Assembly: GCA_030145845.1 (NCBI GenBank)
Contig: JAIXHJ010000005.1
Coordinates: 62,001 to 126,000 of the forward strand
Length of the DNA stretch: 64,000 nucleotides
Source of the DNA: Pseudomonadota bacterium
GTDB taxonomy: Bacteria > Pseudomonadota > Gammaproteobacteria > Pseudomonadales > Oceanobacteraceae
Reading direction: 5' to 3'
The position numbers and the translations under genes are program-made. This document shows, piece by piece, positions 42,662 to 53,112 of the stretch. Below the pieces are notes generated by a model that made no database searches, was not told the origin of the DNA, and was given only the letters and a program-made list of their open reading frames with translations. The first letter of the stretch is position 1. Each line of letters starts with the position of its first letter.

Positions 42662-43879
42662 TTATTGTTCAATAATTTCCCCAACACCATCATAGGTAAC
42701 AGTCGCTGAAGTACAGCTTGAGTAATCAATTGTGATCTCACCGCTGTTAATGGTCAGCTGACCACTTTCAATACCGCTTCCATCTGCACATAGAACCGGA
42801 TAGGAGGTGCCATCATCGACGGATACATAACCATAGTCCGCCAGATAAATGTCGATATTAACGCCATCATCATTTTCAGCGTAACCATCAATTTTGTATG
42901 TCACACCATCAACTTCCAGAAGCTCAGCGTCTTCACAGTTGGTTGAAGTGTAATCTGCTTCATCCACACTGCAGCTTTCGGTGTAGGTGTAATAACCGGT
43001 TCCTGCCGGTGAAGAAACAGCATAATTGCTTTTTCTTTCCCTTACATAAGTATCCGGATCATACAGGTAGTTACCGGAGTCAGAATCATATGCACTGTCA
43101 TACATATACTCATACTGATAAGTCATGCCAAGACTGAAGCTGGCTTCACCAATGACAGCGTCAACACTTGAAATGCCCTCGTAGCCATTTTCAACGTGGT
43201 ACGTATCAGCTACATAATCCCGCTCTTCAAGATAGTTATATTCAATCTCACCGCTGCCATTGACTACCACTTCTGTGACGTCATCATCAAGGTAAACACA
43301 ATAATCGTTGTAACTGATCTCTACATCTTCACCCTCTGTCTCCAGACGGGTGTCGATTTCCGGGGTAGCATCCTCATCCTCTGAGTAGCTGTAAGTATAT
43401 TCACCGTCAGAAACCATGGATACACTGCCACCACACTCACCTTCGACTGTATATTCATATTGGTAGTCATCAGTCTGTGTGCTGGTAGACAAGACTGCCG
43501 AAGGGGCTTCTGTCTGGCTGCCTTCCTGCTCAGCAAGTTTCTGCAGCAGATCTTTCTGAAGGGCATCAAATACCTGTGATGCCTGCTTGGCTGTTACTGT
43601 ACTCCCGGAAACAGAGGCAGCATAAGGAGTGCCGTAGTAACCGATATAATCTTCAGTCATCAATCCCAGAGTTACACCATGTGCAGCTGCGGCAATCTCC
43701 AGGTAGTTATCAGCATCAATCGTCGCTGCAGTTTCCAGCCCGGTATACTCAAGATCCTTCACCGACACAGACAAACCTGATGATGAGGATGAAGATGAGG
43801 AGTCTCCACCACAGGAGGCGAGCATGACTGAACCGGCAACGACAGCCGTCCACACTACTTTTTTCTTCAAATTATCCAT
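42662..43879 (-). CDS. Acidic, tyrosine-rich lipoprotein of unknown function
   Basis: 405 residues. The signal peptide ends in the lipobox LASC (Cys about residue 23), followed by GGDSSSSSSSSG, a serine tether typical of surface lipoproteins. The mature chain is acidic and Tyr-rich (CVYLDDDVTEVV, YQYEYMYDSAYDSDSG) with seven further Cys that may form disulfides. I recognise no family. It starts the putative island operon, before the terminator and methyltransferase genes. Its codons and base composition are AT-richer than the flanking housekeeping genes, a sign of lateral transfer. It might carry or display the product of the ATP-grasp pathway, a guess. Confidence 0.78.
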   Translation of the reverse strand: MDNLKKKVVWTAVVAGSVMLASCGGDSSSSSSSSGLSVSVKDLEYTGLETAATIDADNYLEIAAAAHGVTLGLMTEDYIGYYGTPYAASVSGSTVTAKQASQVFDALQKDLLQKLAEQEGSQTEAPSAVLSTSTQTDDYQYEYTVEGECGGSVSMVSDGEYTYSYSEDEDATPEIDTRLETEGEDVEISYNDYCVYLDDDVTEVVVNGSGEIEYNYLEERDYVADTYHVENGYEGISSVDAVIGEASFSLGMTYQYEYMYDSAYDSDSGNYLYDPDTYVRERKSNYAVSSPAGTGYYTYTESCSVDEADYTSTNCEDAELLEVDGVTYKIDGYAENDDGVNIDIYLADYGYVSVDDGTSYPVLCADGSGIESGQLTINSGEITIDYSSCTSATVTYDGVGEIIEQ

Positions 43880-44125
43880 TGCTTATTCCCTTCTTGATAA
43901 TCAGCTTTTATTAGAACGCAACGCAGGGAATGATATAACTATCACTAAAGTCTCCGGCTTCATTGACAGTGATCTTCCCTGAACTGAAGTTCCATAACAT
44001 TATGTTGCAAAAATCAGCATAATTCACATGAATATATGCTCTTTCCTTGACTCTGGCCCACCAGAGCCTGATTTATCAGTAAAAACCCTCACAAAGACTA
44101 CAAAACACCCCGGAACACAGGCAAT
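43880..44125. other. AT-rich intergenic region upstream of the lipoprotein gene
   Basis: About 250 bases up to the pnp terminator, with AT-rich sequence, the 11-base palindrome AACATTATGTT (43998-44008) and a small hairpin CTCTGG/CCAGAG (44049-44064). It is the likely promoter region of the lipoprotein gene. No supported gene lies here. Confidence 0.5.
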
Positions 44126-44163
44126 AAAAAAGCCGCCCGGGCTTACGCCCGGGCGGCTTTTTT
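44126..44163 (-). terminator. Terminator of pnp
   Basis: AAAAAAGCCGCCCGGGC-TTAC-GCCCGGGCGGCTTTTTT: an eleven-base GC stem plus A/T runs, 15 bases past the pnp stop. It is among the strongest terminators in the window. Confidence 0.95.
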
Positions 44164-44177
44164 ACGCCGGCAGCGTA

Positions 44178-46289
44178 TCAGGAAGCTGGCTGTTCGATAC
44201 CTTTCATAGTCAGCTTGATACGGCCTTTCGGATCCACATCGGCAACGTGTACGTTAACGATCTGACCTTCTTTCAGATAATCCGATACGTTTTCAACGCG
44301 TTCGTCACTGATCTGGGAAATGTGCAGCAGACCATCCTTACCTGGCAGTACGGTAACAAACGCACCGAAATCAACGATTTTGCTGACTTTACCAGTGTAA
44401 GTAACACCCACTTCGATATCCGCAGTGATGGCTTCAATCATTTCTTTCGCTTTGTCTGCTGATGCTTTATCAGTTGCGAAGATTTTGATTTCACCGTCGT
44501 CGTTGATATCAACAGACGCACCGGATTTCTCGGTGATATCACGGATGGTCGCACCACCTTTACCGATCACATCACGGATTTTATCGGAAGCGATCTTCAT
44601 GGAGGTCATGGTCGGTGCGTTTTCTGACAGCTCTTTACGCGGCTCAGAAATCACAGCGTTCATCTGTTCCAGAATGGTGAAACGCGCGGCTTTGGCTTTT
44701 TCCAGCGCAATTTCCATGATCTCTTCAGTGATACCTTCGATCTTGATATCCATCTGCAGTGCAGTGATACCTTCGTCAGTACCGGCAACTTTAAAGTCCA
44801 TGTCACCCAGGTGATCTTCGTCACCCAGAATGTCGGTCAGCACGGCAAACTTGTCGCCTTCCTTAACCAGACCCATGGCAATACCGGCAACCGGTGCTTT
44901 GATCGGTACACCAGCGTCCATCAGTGACAGTGATGCGCCACACACGGAAGCCATGGAAGAAGAACCATTGGATTCAGTAATCTCGGATACCACACGTACG
45001 GTGTACGGGAATTCTTCCTGAGTCGGCATCATCGCCTGCACGCCACGACGGGCCAGACGACCGTGACCGATTTCACGACGGCCAGGCGAGCCCATACGGC
45101 CAGCTTCACCCACGGAGAACGGAGGGAAGTTGTAGTGGAACAGGAACGGGTCAGTCTGGGTACCATGCAGGAAGTCGATCATCTGCGCATCACGGGCAGA
45201 ACCCAGAGTGGTGGCAACAATCGCCTGCGTCTCACCACGGGTGAAGATCGCAGAACCGTGCGTGGTTTTCAGTACGCCGGTTTCGATGGTCAGCGGACGT
45301 ACGGTGTCGTTGTCACGACCGTCGATCCGTGGCGCACCGTCGATTACGCGCTGACGGACCACTTCGTACTTCAGTTCGCCAACCATTTCTGCGATTTCGT
45401 CAGCGGAGAAGCCTTCTTCACCTTCTGCTGCTGCCAGTTTTTCCACTGCCGCTGCTTTGATGGCGTCCAGCTTGCCATAACGCTCCATTTTGTCGGAGAC
45501 GGTGTAGGCTTCACCGATGGCTGCCGCCGCTTCGGCTTTAACCGCTTCGTACAGAGGCTTGTTCTGCTCCGCAGCAGCCCAGTCCCAGCGCTGAATACCC
45601 AGCTCTTCTGTCCACTCACTGATCGCGGTGATGGCGCTCTGGAAACCTTTGTGCGCAAACAGAACCGCACCCAGCATTTCATCTTCAGTCAGCTCGTCGG
45701 CTTCAGACTCAACCATCAGCACGGCGTCTTTGGTACCGGCAACCACCATGTCCAGCAGGGATTCTTCCAGCTGCGCGTCCGTCGGGTTCAGCATGTAACC
45801 GTCATCGTCAGTGAAACCAACACGGGCTGCACCGATCGGACCGTTGAACGGTACACCGGATACTGCTAGAGCAGCCGATACAGCGATCATGGCACAAATG
45901 TCCGGATCAACACCTTTTTCAGACGCCATCACCGTCGGGATCACCTGAACTTCATTCAGGAAACCTTCCGGGAACAGCGGACGGATAGGACGGTCGATCA
46001 GACGGGAAGTCAGGGTTTCTTTTTCAGAAGGACGGCCTTCACGCTTCAGGTAACCACCCGGAATACGGCCAGCGGCGTACATTTTTTCCTGGTAGTGAAC
46101 AGACAGCGGGAAGAAGTCCTGACCCGGCTTGGTGGTTTTGGATGCGACGACAGTCGCCAGCACCTGGGTTTTACCGATGGTGGCCAGAACGGCACCGTCA
46201 GCCTGACGGGCGATACGGCCTGTCTCCAGAGTGACGGTCTGACCGCCGAATTCGAAGGTTTTAGTCTTAGCAACAGGTTTTGTGCTCAT
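44178..46289 (-). CDS. pnp: Polyribonucleotide nucleotidyltransferase
   Basis: 703 residues (E. coli 711). This phosphorolytic 3'-5' exoribonuclease is the catalytic core of the RNA degradosome. Two RNase PH domains flank a helical domain: the N-terminal [20 protein letters not shown] and the second [20 protein letters not shown], with SDIDGRDN-type [11 protein letters not shown] between. The active region [20 protein letters not shown] is intact. A KH domain ([16 protein letters not shown] near 560) and an S1 domain ([18 protein letters not shown] near 630) follow. The leader holds a 61-base hairpin that resembles the RNase III autoregulatory site. Confidence 0.97.
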   Translation of the reverse strand: MSTKPVAKTKTFEFGGQTVTLETGRIARQADGAVLATIGKTQVLATVVASKTTKPGQDFFPLSVHYQEKMYAAGRIPGGYLKREGRPSEKETLTSRLIDRPIRPLFPEGFLNEVQVIPTVMASEKGVDPDICAMIAVSAALAVSGVPFNGPIGAARVGFTDDDGYMLNPTDAQLEESLLDMVVAGTKDAVLMVESEADELTEDEMLGAVLFAHKGFQSAITAISEWTEELGIQRWDWAAAEQNKPLYEAVKAEAAAAIGEAYTVSDKMERYGKLDAIKAAAVEKLAAAEGEEGFSADEIAEMVGELKYEVVRQRVIDGAPRIDGRDNDTVRPLTIETGVLKTTHGSAIFTRGETQAIVATTLGSARDAQMIDFLHGTQTDPFLFHYNFPPFSVGEAGRMGSPGRREIGHGRLARRGVQAMMPTQEEFPYTVRVVSEITESNGSSSMASVCGASLSLMDAGVPIKAPVAGIAMGLVKEGDKFAVLTDILGDEDHLGDMDFKVAGTDEGITALQMDIKIEGITEEIMEIALEKAKAARFTILEQMNAVISEPRKELSENAPTMTSMKIASDKIRDVIGKGGATIRDITEKSGASVDINDDGEIKIFATDKASADKAKEMIEAITADIEVGVTYTGKVSKIVDFGAFVTVLPGKDGLLHISQISDERVENVSDYLKEGQIVNVHVADVDPKGRIKLTMKGIEQPAS

Positions 46290-46337
46290 ACAGAATTACT
46301 ATCCTTATTCAGAAAATCAGTAACCTGCTGACTGCCG

Positions 46338-46398
46338 GTGCTTCTAAGTATTGGCTCTTAACAGGCCCCGACAGGGAAAAGCCAATGGTTAGAAGCAC
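46338..46398 (-). promoter_or_regulatory. pnp leader stem-loop (RNase III/PNPase autoregulation type)
   Basis: Outer arms GTGCTTCTAA (46338-46347) and TTAGAAGCAC (46389-46398) are perfect, and an inner pair ATTGGCT/AGCCAAT extends the stem, giving one long hairpin of about 20 paired bases in the pnp 5' leader. In E. coli such a duplex is cut by RNase III and then destabilised by PNPase itself. Confidence 0.82.
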
Positions 46399-46479
46399 CA
46401 CCACAACATCATGTGGGGTTGGCACCACAGTTTCACAGGTAAGTTACGGAAGAAAGAACAGACAACAGCCAGATACAAC

Positions 46480-46501
46480 AAAAGCCCCGGAGGGCTTTTG
46501 C
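46480..46501 (-). terminator. Terminator of rpsO
   Basis: AAAAGCCCC / GGGGCTTTT-like hairpin (AAAAGCCCCGGAGGGCTTTT) directly after the rpsO stop, with a following T run on the minus strand. Confidence 0.83.
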
Positions 46502-46514
46502 TGCAGATGAGATC

Positions 46515-46784
46515 TTAGCGACGCAGACCCAGACGACCGATCAGAGCGGTGTAACGGCTTGCATCTTTACGCTTCAGGTAGTCCAGCAGTTTACGACGCT
46601 GGTTAACCATGCGGATCAGACCACGACGGGAGTGGTGATCTTTACCGTGCGCTTTGAAGTGGTCCTGCAGGCCAACAATGTTGTGGGTCAGCAGTGCAAC
46701 CTGAACTTCAGGAGAACCAGTGTCGCCTTCAGCAACCTGATACTCTTTTACAATCTCAGCTTTCTTTTCAGCAGTTAATGCCAT
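46515..46784 (-). CDS. rpsO: 30S ribosomal protein S15
   Basis: 89 residues, exact family size. [22 protein letters not shown] segment [20 protein letters not shown] and [20 protein letters not shown], with the C-terminal [20 protein letters not shown], identify uS15. It binds 16S helices H20-H22. E. coli rpsO is autoregulated by a pseudoknot over its start; the 110 bases ahead of this gene could hold one but I did not fold it. Order rpsO-pnp is conserved. Confidence 0.98.
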   Translation of the reverse strand: MALTAEKKAEIVKEYQVAEGDTGSPEVQVALLTHNIVGLQDHFKAHGKDHHSRRGLIRMVNQRRKLLDYLKRKDASRYTALIGRLGLRR

Positions 46785-46895
46785 CTTTCATACTCCTTGG
46801 AATGTGCATCAGGAATTTTCCTGACAGTTTAGAAAACATCGCCACCGTGCACATTAACAGTGGGATGCGCGTGCCTGACGGCACGGCTGAACCGG

Positions 46896-47849
46896 TTATA
46901 CAGTTTGCGGCAGAGTCACCTGCAACAGGCGCTGTGCCCTGATCTGCCCGTTTTCGATGCGGCCTATGCCGATCAGCTGACGGACTCCGGAATCAACGGC
47001 CCATAATTGTACAGAAGGACTATCAGCCAGACCAGTACTTACTGTCTGGCCCTGCAGCATTTTCCTGCCTTCGTGCAGGCTGAGGTCTACCTGCGGCCAG
47101 TGAGGAACAGCGGTTTCCATCGGCAGCAGCAGCTCGTCCAGTGCGGCATCTCCCTGCGCCGCTACGGCTTCCAGCTCTTCCAGCGTGATCATCTGCCCGC
47201 TGTGATACGGCCCGCAGGCGGTACGGTGCAGGCGGCTGACATAAGCACCACAGCCCAGCGCCTCGCCGATGTCCTCAACCAGGGTACGGATATAGGTGCC
47301 TTTTGAGCAGCGTACCGACAGCTCCAGCGCGGCGGGCTGCCAGTCATTCAGGGTCAGTTCAAAAATATGGATCACACGGCGCTTTTTCTCTGCCACCGCC
47401 TGCATCTCGGCCTCACTCATGCCCTGGCGCGCCAGTTCATACAACGGCCGGCCATTCAGCTTGAGCGCAGAAAACATCGGCGGTACCTGCTCGACGTCGC
47501 CGCGGAAAGTGGCCAGAACCGCTTCAATAGCATCACTGCTCAGTGGCGGAACCTCTGCCCGCTGTACCACCTCACCTTCGGCGTCACCGGTGGAACGGAT
47601 TTCCCCCAGTGTGGCCGTCGTATCATAGGCTTTATCAGACTCCAGCAGCAGCTGGGAAAATTTGGTCGCCTCACCCAAACAGACCGGCAAGGCGCCGGTC
47701 GCCAGCGGATCGAGTGCGCCGGTGTGCCCGGCTTTGCGGGCATTGTAGAGACGTTTGACACGCTGCAGAACCTGATTGGAGGTCAGCCCCGGCGGTTTGT
47801 TTATGACGATGATGCCGCTGACATCGCGGCCTTTGTTTTTACGCCCCAC
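46896..47849 (-). CDS. truB: tRNA pseudouridine55 synthase TruB
   Basis: 317 residues starting at GTG 47849, eight bases past the rbfA stop. SGIIVINKPPGLTSNQVLQRV and the catalytic Asp segment GHTGALDPLATGALPVCLG near residues 45-60 are diagnostic. A PUA-like C-terminal part follows (LHEGRKMLQGQTVSTG). It makes Psi55 in the T loop of tRNA. It is the last gene of the nusA-infB-rbfA-truB run before rpsO. Confidence 0.96.
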   Translation of the reverse strand: MGRKNKGRDVSGIIVINKPPGLTSNQVLQRVKRLYNARKAGHTGALDPLATGALPVCLGEATKFSQLLLESDKAYDTTATLGEIRSTGDAEGEVVQRAEVPPLSSDAIEAVLATFRGDVEQVPPMFSALKLNGRPLYELARQGMSEAEMQAVAEKKRRVIHIFELTLNDWQPAALELSVRCSKGTYIRTLVEDIGEALGCGAYVSRLHRTACGPYHSGQMITLEELEAVAAQGDAALDELLLPMETAVPHWPQVDLSLHEGRKMLQGQTVSTGLADSPSVQLWAVDSGVRQLIGIGRIENGQIRAQRLLQVTLPQTV

Positions 47850-47854
47850 CCGTT

Positions 47855-48253
47855 TTACTCTGCCTCATCATCAGCATGACGGGATTTGTCTTCATCCGTC
47901 GCTTTCCTGATCAGACTGGTCAGCTTCATACCGCGGTCCAGCGTTTCGTCGTAGTGAAAACGCAGGTGCGGGGTGATGCGGGTGCTGAGTACGTGCGACA
48001 GTTCAGTACGCAGATAACCGGCTGCATCATTGAGAATGGATTCGGTCTGGCGGCGGATTTCTTCGTCGCTTTCCCCTTTCGCCCCCATCACGGTGAAATA
48101 GATGTCGGCATAGCCCAGGTCTTTGGCAACTTTTACATGATTGAGCGTCACCATACCCAGACGCGGGTCTTTCATATCAAACTGAATCATGTGCGCCAGA
48201 TCGCGCTGGATCTGTTCCCCGAGACGGGATGTGCGGCTGTAATCTTTTGGCAT
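47855..48253 (-). CDS. rbfA: Ribosome-binding factor A
   Basis: 132 residues with a type II KH-like fold: TSRLGEQIQRDLAHMIQFDM, KDPRLGMVTLNHVKVAKDLG, YADIYFTVMG and SHVLSTRITPHLRFHYDETL. It assists late 30S assembly and is needed in cold conditions. The C-terminal acidic tail (DEDKSRHADDEAE) is a little longer than usual. It lies about 95 bases after infB. Confidence 0.96.
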   Translation of the reverse strand: MPKDYSRTSRLGEQIQRDLAHMIQFDMKDPRLGMVTLNHVKVAKDLGYADIYFTVMGAKGESDEEIRRQTESILNDAAGYLRTELSHVLSTRITPHLRFHYDETLDRGMKLTSLIRKATDEDKSRHADDEAE

Positions 48254-48300
48254 TTTTACCTCCGGTCTGACCGGCTTGAATTCTTGCTTTCAGAGACAGC

Positions 48301-48325
48301 AAAGCCCGGCACGAGTGCCGGGCTC
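48301..48325 (-). terminator. Hairpin between infB and rbfA
   Basis: AGCCCGGCAC / GTGCCGGGCT stem with a GA-type loop, followed on the minus strand by TTTGC. A weak terminator or attenuator, since infB and rbfA are usually co-transcribed. Confidence 0.65.
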
Positions 48326-48347
48326 TACGGTCGTCCGCAGACAGGTA

Positions 48348-50891
48348 TTACAGGGTACGTGCCACTTCGCGCACGTCGAAGACCTCAATCTGGTCGCCCG
48401 GACGGACATCCTGATAGTTCTTCACACCAATACCACATTCCATGCCCTGACGGACTTCTGCAACGTCGTCTTTATAGCGGCGCAGGGATTCCAGTTCACC
48501 TTCATAGATCACCACGTTCTCACGCAGAACACGGATTTTCTTATGACGGTAAACCGTTCCTTCGATCACCATACAGCCGGCAATCTGGCCGAACTTCGGT
48601 GAGTTGAAGACGTCACGCACTTCGGCAACACCCACAATCTCTTCACGCAGTTCAGGCTCAAGCAGACCGCCCATGGCTTTCTTCACGTCATCCAGCAGAT
48701 CGTAGATCACGCTGTAATAACGCATATCGACGTCATTGGCTTCGACCACTTTCTTGGCGGCGTTATCCGCACGCACGTTAAAGCCGAATACCACCGCGCC
48801 GGAGGCCACGGCCAGCGTTGCGTCAGTTTCTGTGATACCACCCACACCGGAGGACACCACGTTCACTTTCACTTCGTCAGTGGCCAGTTTCTGCAGTGAA
48901 GCCACGATGGCTTCCAGCGAACCACGGACGTCGGTTTTCAGAACCACGTTGAGAGAAGCAACCTGGCCTTCGCCCATACCGGCAAACAGTGCATCCAGTT
49001 TGGCTGCCTGCTGACGCTGTTGCTGCTGTTCTTTCAGCTTGGTTTCACGGAATTCAGCAACCTCACGGGCCTTCTTCTCGCTCTCAACCACCATAAAGTG
49101 GTCACCGGCGTCCGGCGTACCGTTCAGGCCCAGAATCTCAACCGGAATGGACGGACCGGCTTCACCGGTCTGCTGACCGTTTTCATCCAGCAGTGCACGG
49201 GCACGGCCGTAACAGGTACCGGCCAGTACGATATCGCCTTTGTTCAGCATACCGTCCTGTACCAGCAGGGTAGCAACCGGACCACGGCCTTTATCCAGAC
49301 GGGACTCAACCACCACACCCTGAGCTGGGCCTTTGAAGTGAGCTTTCAGCTCCAGCAGTTCAGCCTGCAGCAGGACGGCTTCAAGCAGTTCGTCAATACC
49401 CATACCGGTATGCGCAGATACCGGGATAAATGGCACATCACCGCCCCAGTCTTCCGGAATCACATCACGGGCAGACAGTTCGTTCTTAACGCGGTCCGGA
49501 TCAGCAGATTCTTTATCCATCTTATTGATGGCAACCACCAGCGGTACGCCGGCAGCCTTGGCATGCTGTACGGCTTCCTCGGTCTGCGGCATCACACCGT
49601 CGTCGGCCGCAACCACCAGGATGACCACGTCAGTCGACTGAGCACCACGGGCACGCATGGAGGTAAACGCCGCGTGTCCGGGAGTATCCAGGAAGGACAC
49701 CATGCCGTGATCGGTTTCAACGTGGTATGCACCGATATGCTGGGTAATACCACCGGCCTCACCGGAGGCCACTTTGGCACGACGGATATAGTCCAGCAGC
49801 GAGGTTTTACCATGGTCAACGTGACCCATAACGGTAACAACCGGCGCCCGGCTCTGCTCTTCACTGTCGTAAGTAACGGACTCAGTAACGTCCTGCTCCA
49901 GCTGGTTATCAGCAATCAGCTTGGTTACTTTGTGCCCCATTTCTTCAACCACCAGAGAGGCAGTATCCTGGTCCAGAGTCTGGTTGATGGTTGCCATAAC
50001 CCCCATCTTCATCAGCTCTTTGATGACTTCACCGGCTTTAACCGCCATTTTGGCCGCCAGATCACCGACGGTGATGGCTTCCGGCAGCTCAATTTCTTTG
50101 ATCACCGGCGCGGTTGGTTTGGTAAAGGCATGTTCGTTGGAAGAAACACGTCCACGTCCGCCTTTGCCCTTGCCGAGTTTAACCGGCTTAGCACCCTTAC
50201 CCGGCTTGCTGCGGCGGGCACGGTTACTGTCATCGTCATCACGGAAACGGCTGTCTTCACGCATATCAGAGCGTTTTTTATCCACCGCTTTGGAAGATTT
50301 CTTACGCCCTTCTTCCTGACGCTGAGCTGCCAGCTCGGCTTCAGCACGCTTCTGCGCCACATCTTCTTCTTCCGCCGGAGCGTCTTTCTTAGCCGGCTTG
50401 GCTTTGGCTGCTTTAGCCTCTGCCGCCTCACTGCCAGCTTCCGCTGCCGGTTCAGCAGCCTTCGCTGGCGCTTCCGGCTGCACTTCAGCTGCCGGGCTTT
50501 CCGCTACAGCCTCTGCCTGAACCGGCTCAGCAACCACAGCTTCTTCGGCCACATCGGCGACCGGAGCGGCAGCCTGTTCAACTTCCGGCTCCACTTCTTC
50601 ACGTTTCACATAGGTGCGCTTTTTACGCACTTCAATGGATACCGCTTTTTTACCACCCTGACCGGTTTTCAGCGTCGTGGTCACTTTACGTTTCAGAGTG
50701 ATTTTTTTCGGTGCAGCGGCACCGGCGCCGTGGCTGTTTTTCAGAAAGACCAGCAGCGTCTGTTTCTGTTCGTCTGATACGGTCTGTTCTGCCGCAGTCT
50801 GCGGCAGACCAGCTTCTTTCATTTGGGACAGCAGGCGGTCAACGCTGGTCCCCACCACGTCGGCGAGTTCTTTAACGGTTACATCAGCCAT
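48348..50891 (-). CDS. infB: Translation initiation factor IF-2
   Basis: 847 residues. An N-terminal IF2N repeat ([20 protein letters not shown]) and a second ([20 protein letters not shown]) flank an alanine/glutamate-rich, low-complexity linker (about 95-240). The GTPase domain has [39 protein letters not shown] and SAH motifs near 355-490. Domains II and III, then the C-terminal fMet-tRNA-binding [20 protein letters not shown], complete the protein. RBS TAGGAGAAACGT precedes ATG 50891. Confidence 0.98.
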   Translation of the reverse strand: MADVTVKELADVVGTSVDRLLSQMKEAGLPQTAAEQTVSDEQKQTLLVFLKNSHGAGAAAPKKITLKRKVTTTLKTGQGGKKAVSIEVRKKRTYVKREEVEPEVEQAAAPVADVAEEAVVAEPVQAEAVAESPAAEVQPEAPAKAAEPAAEAGSEAAEAKAAKAKPAKKDAPAEEEDVAQKRAEAELAAQRQEEGRKKSSKAVDKKRSDMREDSRFRDDDDSNRARRSKPGKGAKPVKLGKGKGGRGRVSSNEHAFTKPTAPVIKEIELPEAITVGDLAAKMAVKAGEVIKELMKMGVMATINQTLDQDTASLVVEEMGHKVTKLIADNQLEQDVTESVTYDSEEQSRAPVVTVMGHVDHGKTSLLDYIRRAKVASGEAGGITQHIGAYHVETDHGMVSFLDTPGHAAFTSMRARGAQSTDVVILVVAADDGVMPQTEEAVQHAKAAGVPLVVAINKMDKESADPDRVKNELSARDVIPEDWGGDVPFIPVSAHTGMGIDELLEAVLLQAELLELKAHFKGPAQGVVVESRLDKGRGPVATLLVQDGMLNKGDIVLAGTCYGRARALLDENGQQTGEAGPSIPVEILGLNGTPDAGDHFMVVESEKKAREVAEFRETKLKEQQQQRQQAAKLDALFAGMGEGQVASLNVVLKTDVRGSLEAIVASLQKLATDEVKVNVVSSGVGGITETDATLAVASGAVVFGFNVRADNAAKKVVEANDVDMRYYSVIYDLLDDVKKAMGGLLEPELREEIVGVAEVRDVFNSPKFGQIAGCMVIEGTVYRHKKIRVLRENVVIYEGELESLRRYKDDVAEVRQGMECGIGVKNYQDVRPGDQIEVFDVREVARTL

Positions 50892-50917
50892 ACGTTTCTC
50901 CTATGCCGAGCGAGTGA

Positions 50918-52414
50918 TTAATCGTTGCCCTCAAACCAGGGCTTGCGGGCGGTCATAATTAACTCGGCCGCTTTCTCCTCGGTCATATCTTCGATATCAA
51001 GCAGGTCATCGATGGATTGCTCGGCGAGATCTTCCATCGTACAGATACCCTTGCTTGCCAATACCAGCGCGAGGTGTTTTTCCATACCTTCCATGGTCAG
51101 AAGGTCTTCAGCAGGCTCAGCATTATGGAGCTGCTCTTCAGAGGCCAGTGCCTGGGTCAGCAACACGTCTTTGGCACGGTTTCGCAGTTCAGTGACGGTT
51201 TCTTCATCCAGACCTTCAATGGCCAGCATTTCGTCCATCGGGACGTAGGCAATTTCTTCCAGAGTGGTGAAGCCTTCTTCCACCAGCAGAGTGGCGAAAT
51301 CTTCATCCAGATCCAGAGCGTCAATAAAGTTATCGATGAATCCGGATGCTTCCTGGTTCTGTTTCTCCAGCGCATCTTCTTCGGTCATCACGTTAATTTC
51401 CCAGCCGGTCAGCTCGGAAGCCAGACGGACGTTCTGTCCACCACGGCCAATGGCCTGGGCCAGATTATCTTCCGCGACCGCAACATCCATGGAGTTGGTT
51501 TCTTCGTCCATCACAATGGAAGCCACTTCGGCCGGCGCCATGGCATTGATAACCAGCTGTGCCGGGTTGTCATCCCACAGCACAATATCAATACGCTCGT
51601 TACCGCCCAGCTCGTTGGTCACGGCCTGCACCCGGGCACCACGCATACCAACACAGGCACCGACCGGGTCGATACGCTTGTCGTTGGTTTTCACCGCGAT
51701 CTTGGCACGGGAGCCGGGATCACGGGCAGCACCTTTGATTTCAATAACGTCTTCGGCAATTTCCGGCACTTCAATGCGGAACAGCTCGATCAGCATTTCC
51801 GGACAGGTGCGGCTCAGCATCAGCTGCGGACCACGGTTTTCCGGACGCACAGCAAACAGGATCGCGCGCACGCGGTCACCCATACGCAGAATTTCACGGC
51901 CAATCAGCTGATCTTTCGGCATCAGGCCTTCTGCGTTATTGCCCAGATCGACGATAACGTTATCGCGTGTCACTTTTTTAACAGTACCGCTGATCAGTTC
52001 ACCAACACGATGCTGATACTGATCCACAATCTGGGCGCGCTCAGCTTCACGTACTTTCTGCACGATAATCTGCTTCGCGGCCTGGGCAGCGATACGGCCG
52101 AAATCCGGGTTTTCAATCTGAACTTCGTAGGTGTCACCCGGCTGCAGATTGGTATCAATTTCGTGTGCTTCTTCCAGGGTCAGTTCATCACCCAGACCCG
52201 GCACAACGTCATTGCTGACCACCAGCCAGCTGCGGTAGGTTTTGTAGTCACCGGTCTTACGGTCAATGTCGACGCGGATGGTCGCTTCTTCATCTTCGTA
52301 ACGCTTCTTGGCGGCCGCTGCCAGGGCTGACTCAATTGCTTCAAAAATAATTTCTTTTGAAACGCCCTTCTCGTTGGAAACCGCTTCTGCGACCAGGAGA
52401 ATTTCTTTGCTCAT
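50918..52414 (-). CDS. nusA: Transcription termination/antitermination factor NusA
   Basis: 498 residues (E. coli 495). N-terminal RNA-polymerase-binding domain, then an S1 domain ([18 protein letters not shown]), KH1 and KH2 ([40 protein letters not shown]) and two C-terminal acidic repeats ([20 protein letters not shown] is one). It sits between rimP and infB as in other gammaproteobacteria. The C-terminal repeats are those used by lambda-type antitermination and Rho contacts. Confidence 0.98.
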   Translation of the reverse strand: MSKEILLVAEAVSNEKGVSKEIIFEAIESALAAAAKKRYEDEEATIRVDIDRKTGDYKTYRSWLVVSNDVVPGLGDELTLEEAHEIDTNLQPGDTYEVQIENPDFGRIAAQAAKQIIVQKVREAERAQIVDQYQHRVGELISGTVKKVTRDNVIVDLGNNAEGLMPKDQLIGREILRMGDRVRAILFAVRPENRGPQLMLSRTCPEMLIELFRIEVPEIAEDVIEIKGAARDPGSRAKIAVKTNDKRIDPVGACVGMRGARVQAVTNELGGNERIDIVLWDDNPAQLVINAMAPAEVASIVMDEETNSMDVAVAEDNLAQAIGRGGQNVRLASELTGWEINVMTEEDALEKQNQEASGFIDNFIDALDLDEDFATLLVEEGFTTLEEIAYVPMDEMLAIEGLDEETVTELRNRAKDVLLTQALASEEQLHNAEPAEDLLTMEGMEKHLALVLASKGICTMEDLAEQSIDDLLDIEDMTEEKAAELIMTARKPWFEGND

Positions 52415-52436
52415 CTTCTAGCCTCGCTCTGCAACC

Positions 52437-52895
52437 TTAATCCTTGAATTGTGGAACAACATTGGCTTTTTCAATCAGTTCGACCGGTAACAGATACTCG
52501 TGCTCATCAACAACCAGCACGACGTCCTCCTGCTCGACACCAATTAACTGCCCTTTGAATTTACGACGCCCTTCAAAGGGCATGCGCAGACGCAATTCAA
52601 CAATGTGATTCGCGTACTGACTGAACTGTTCGAGTGTGAATAACGGCCGGTCCATACCCGGGGAAGACACTTCCAGCGTGTATTCCTGGGTAATCGGATC
52701 TTCAACATCCAGCACAGCGCTCAGCTGACGACTGACTTCTGCGCAATGATCCACATTAATGCCATCCGGATGATCAATAAAAACGCGCAACATGGAGCGT
52801 TTTCCCTGCGGGATAAACTCCAGTCCCCAGAATGTGAATCCCATGGATTCAACGACCGGAGCAAGCAATTCTTTCAACTGCGCATCTTTTGCCAA
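52437..52895 (-). CDS. rimP: Ribosome maturation factor RimP
   Basis: 152 residues. The start is TTG at 52895 with a GAGGGT site before it: the family N-terminus [20 protein letters not shown] begins directly after it, and the longer in-frame extension is not family-like. [21 protein letters not shown] is the highly conserved RimP core, and [20 protein letters not shown] the C-terminal SH3-like part. It binds 30S precursors and starts the rimP-nusA-infB operon. Its leader contains two inverted repeats. Confidence 0.94.
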   Translation of the reverse strand: MAKDAQLKELLAPVVESMGFTFWGLEFIPQGKRSMLRVFIDHPDGINVDHCAEVSRQLSAVLDVEDPITQEYTLEVSSPGMDRPLFTLEQFSQYANHIVELRLRMPFEGRRKFKGQLIGVEQEDVVLVVDEHEYLLPVELIEKANVVPQFKD

Positions 52896-52921
52896 ATAAC
52901 TACCCTCACCACAAACAAAAA

Positions 52922-52985
52922 CTGGGCAACATGTGCCCAGTCCGCTACTGCTAATGCAGACCGGAATTCCGCCAGGCGGAATTCC
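52922..52985 (-). promoter_or_regulatory. Structured leader of the rimP-nusA-infB operon
   Basis: Two inverted repeats lie just upstream of rimP: CTGGGC/GCCCAG (52922-52940) and GGAATTCCGCC/GGCGGAATTCC (52963-52985, eleven-base arms around one base). In transcript they would form two hairpins next to the TTG start. NusA is known to autoregulate this operon in E. coli, so an attenuation site is plausible. Confidence 0.55.
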
Positions 52986-53036
52986 TGTGACTCCTGACCG
53001 GCGTACCGGTTCAGGGTGCTTCCGAAAAACGGCTAC

Positions 53037-53066
53037 TAAAAAGCCCCTGACTTGAGGGGCTTTTAA
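53037..53066 (-). terminator. Terminator 2 downstream of tRNA-Leu
   Basis: AAAAGCCCCT / AGGGGCTTTT stem with a six-base loop and a T run on the minus strand. Confidence 0.83.
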
Positions 53067-53112
53067 GACGCTTCCTTTATGAAGCAGGCGCATTATAAGC
53101 GCTTTAAACAGA

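Noticed and set aside
43769..43812. Serine-repeat stretch of the lipoprotein as a CRISPR-like or microsatellite repeat
   Set aside because: It is a short in-frame serine run in a tether next to the lipobox; no spacer-repeat structure is present.
49020..50777. 585-codon plus-strand frame opposite infB
   Set aside because: Phe/Arg-rich antisense reading caused by the Ala/Lys/Glu-rich IF-2 linker; no start site or family.
51017..52330. Long plus-strand frame opposite nusA
   Set aside because: Antisense to a complete NusA with no domain of its own.
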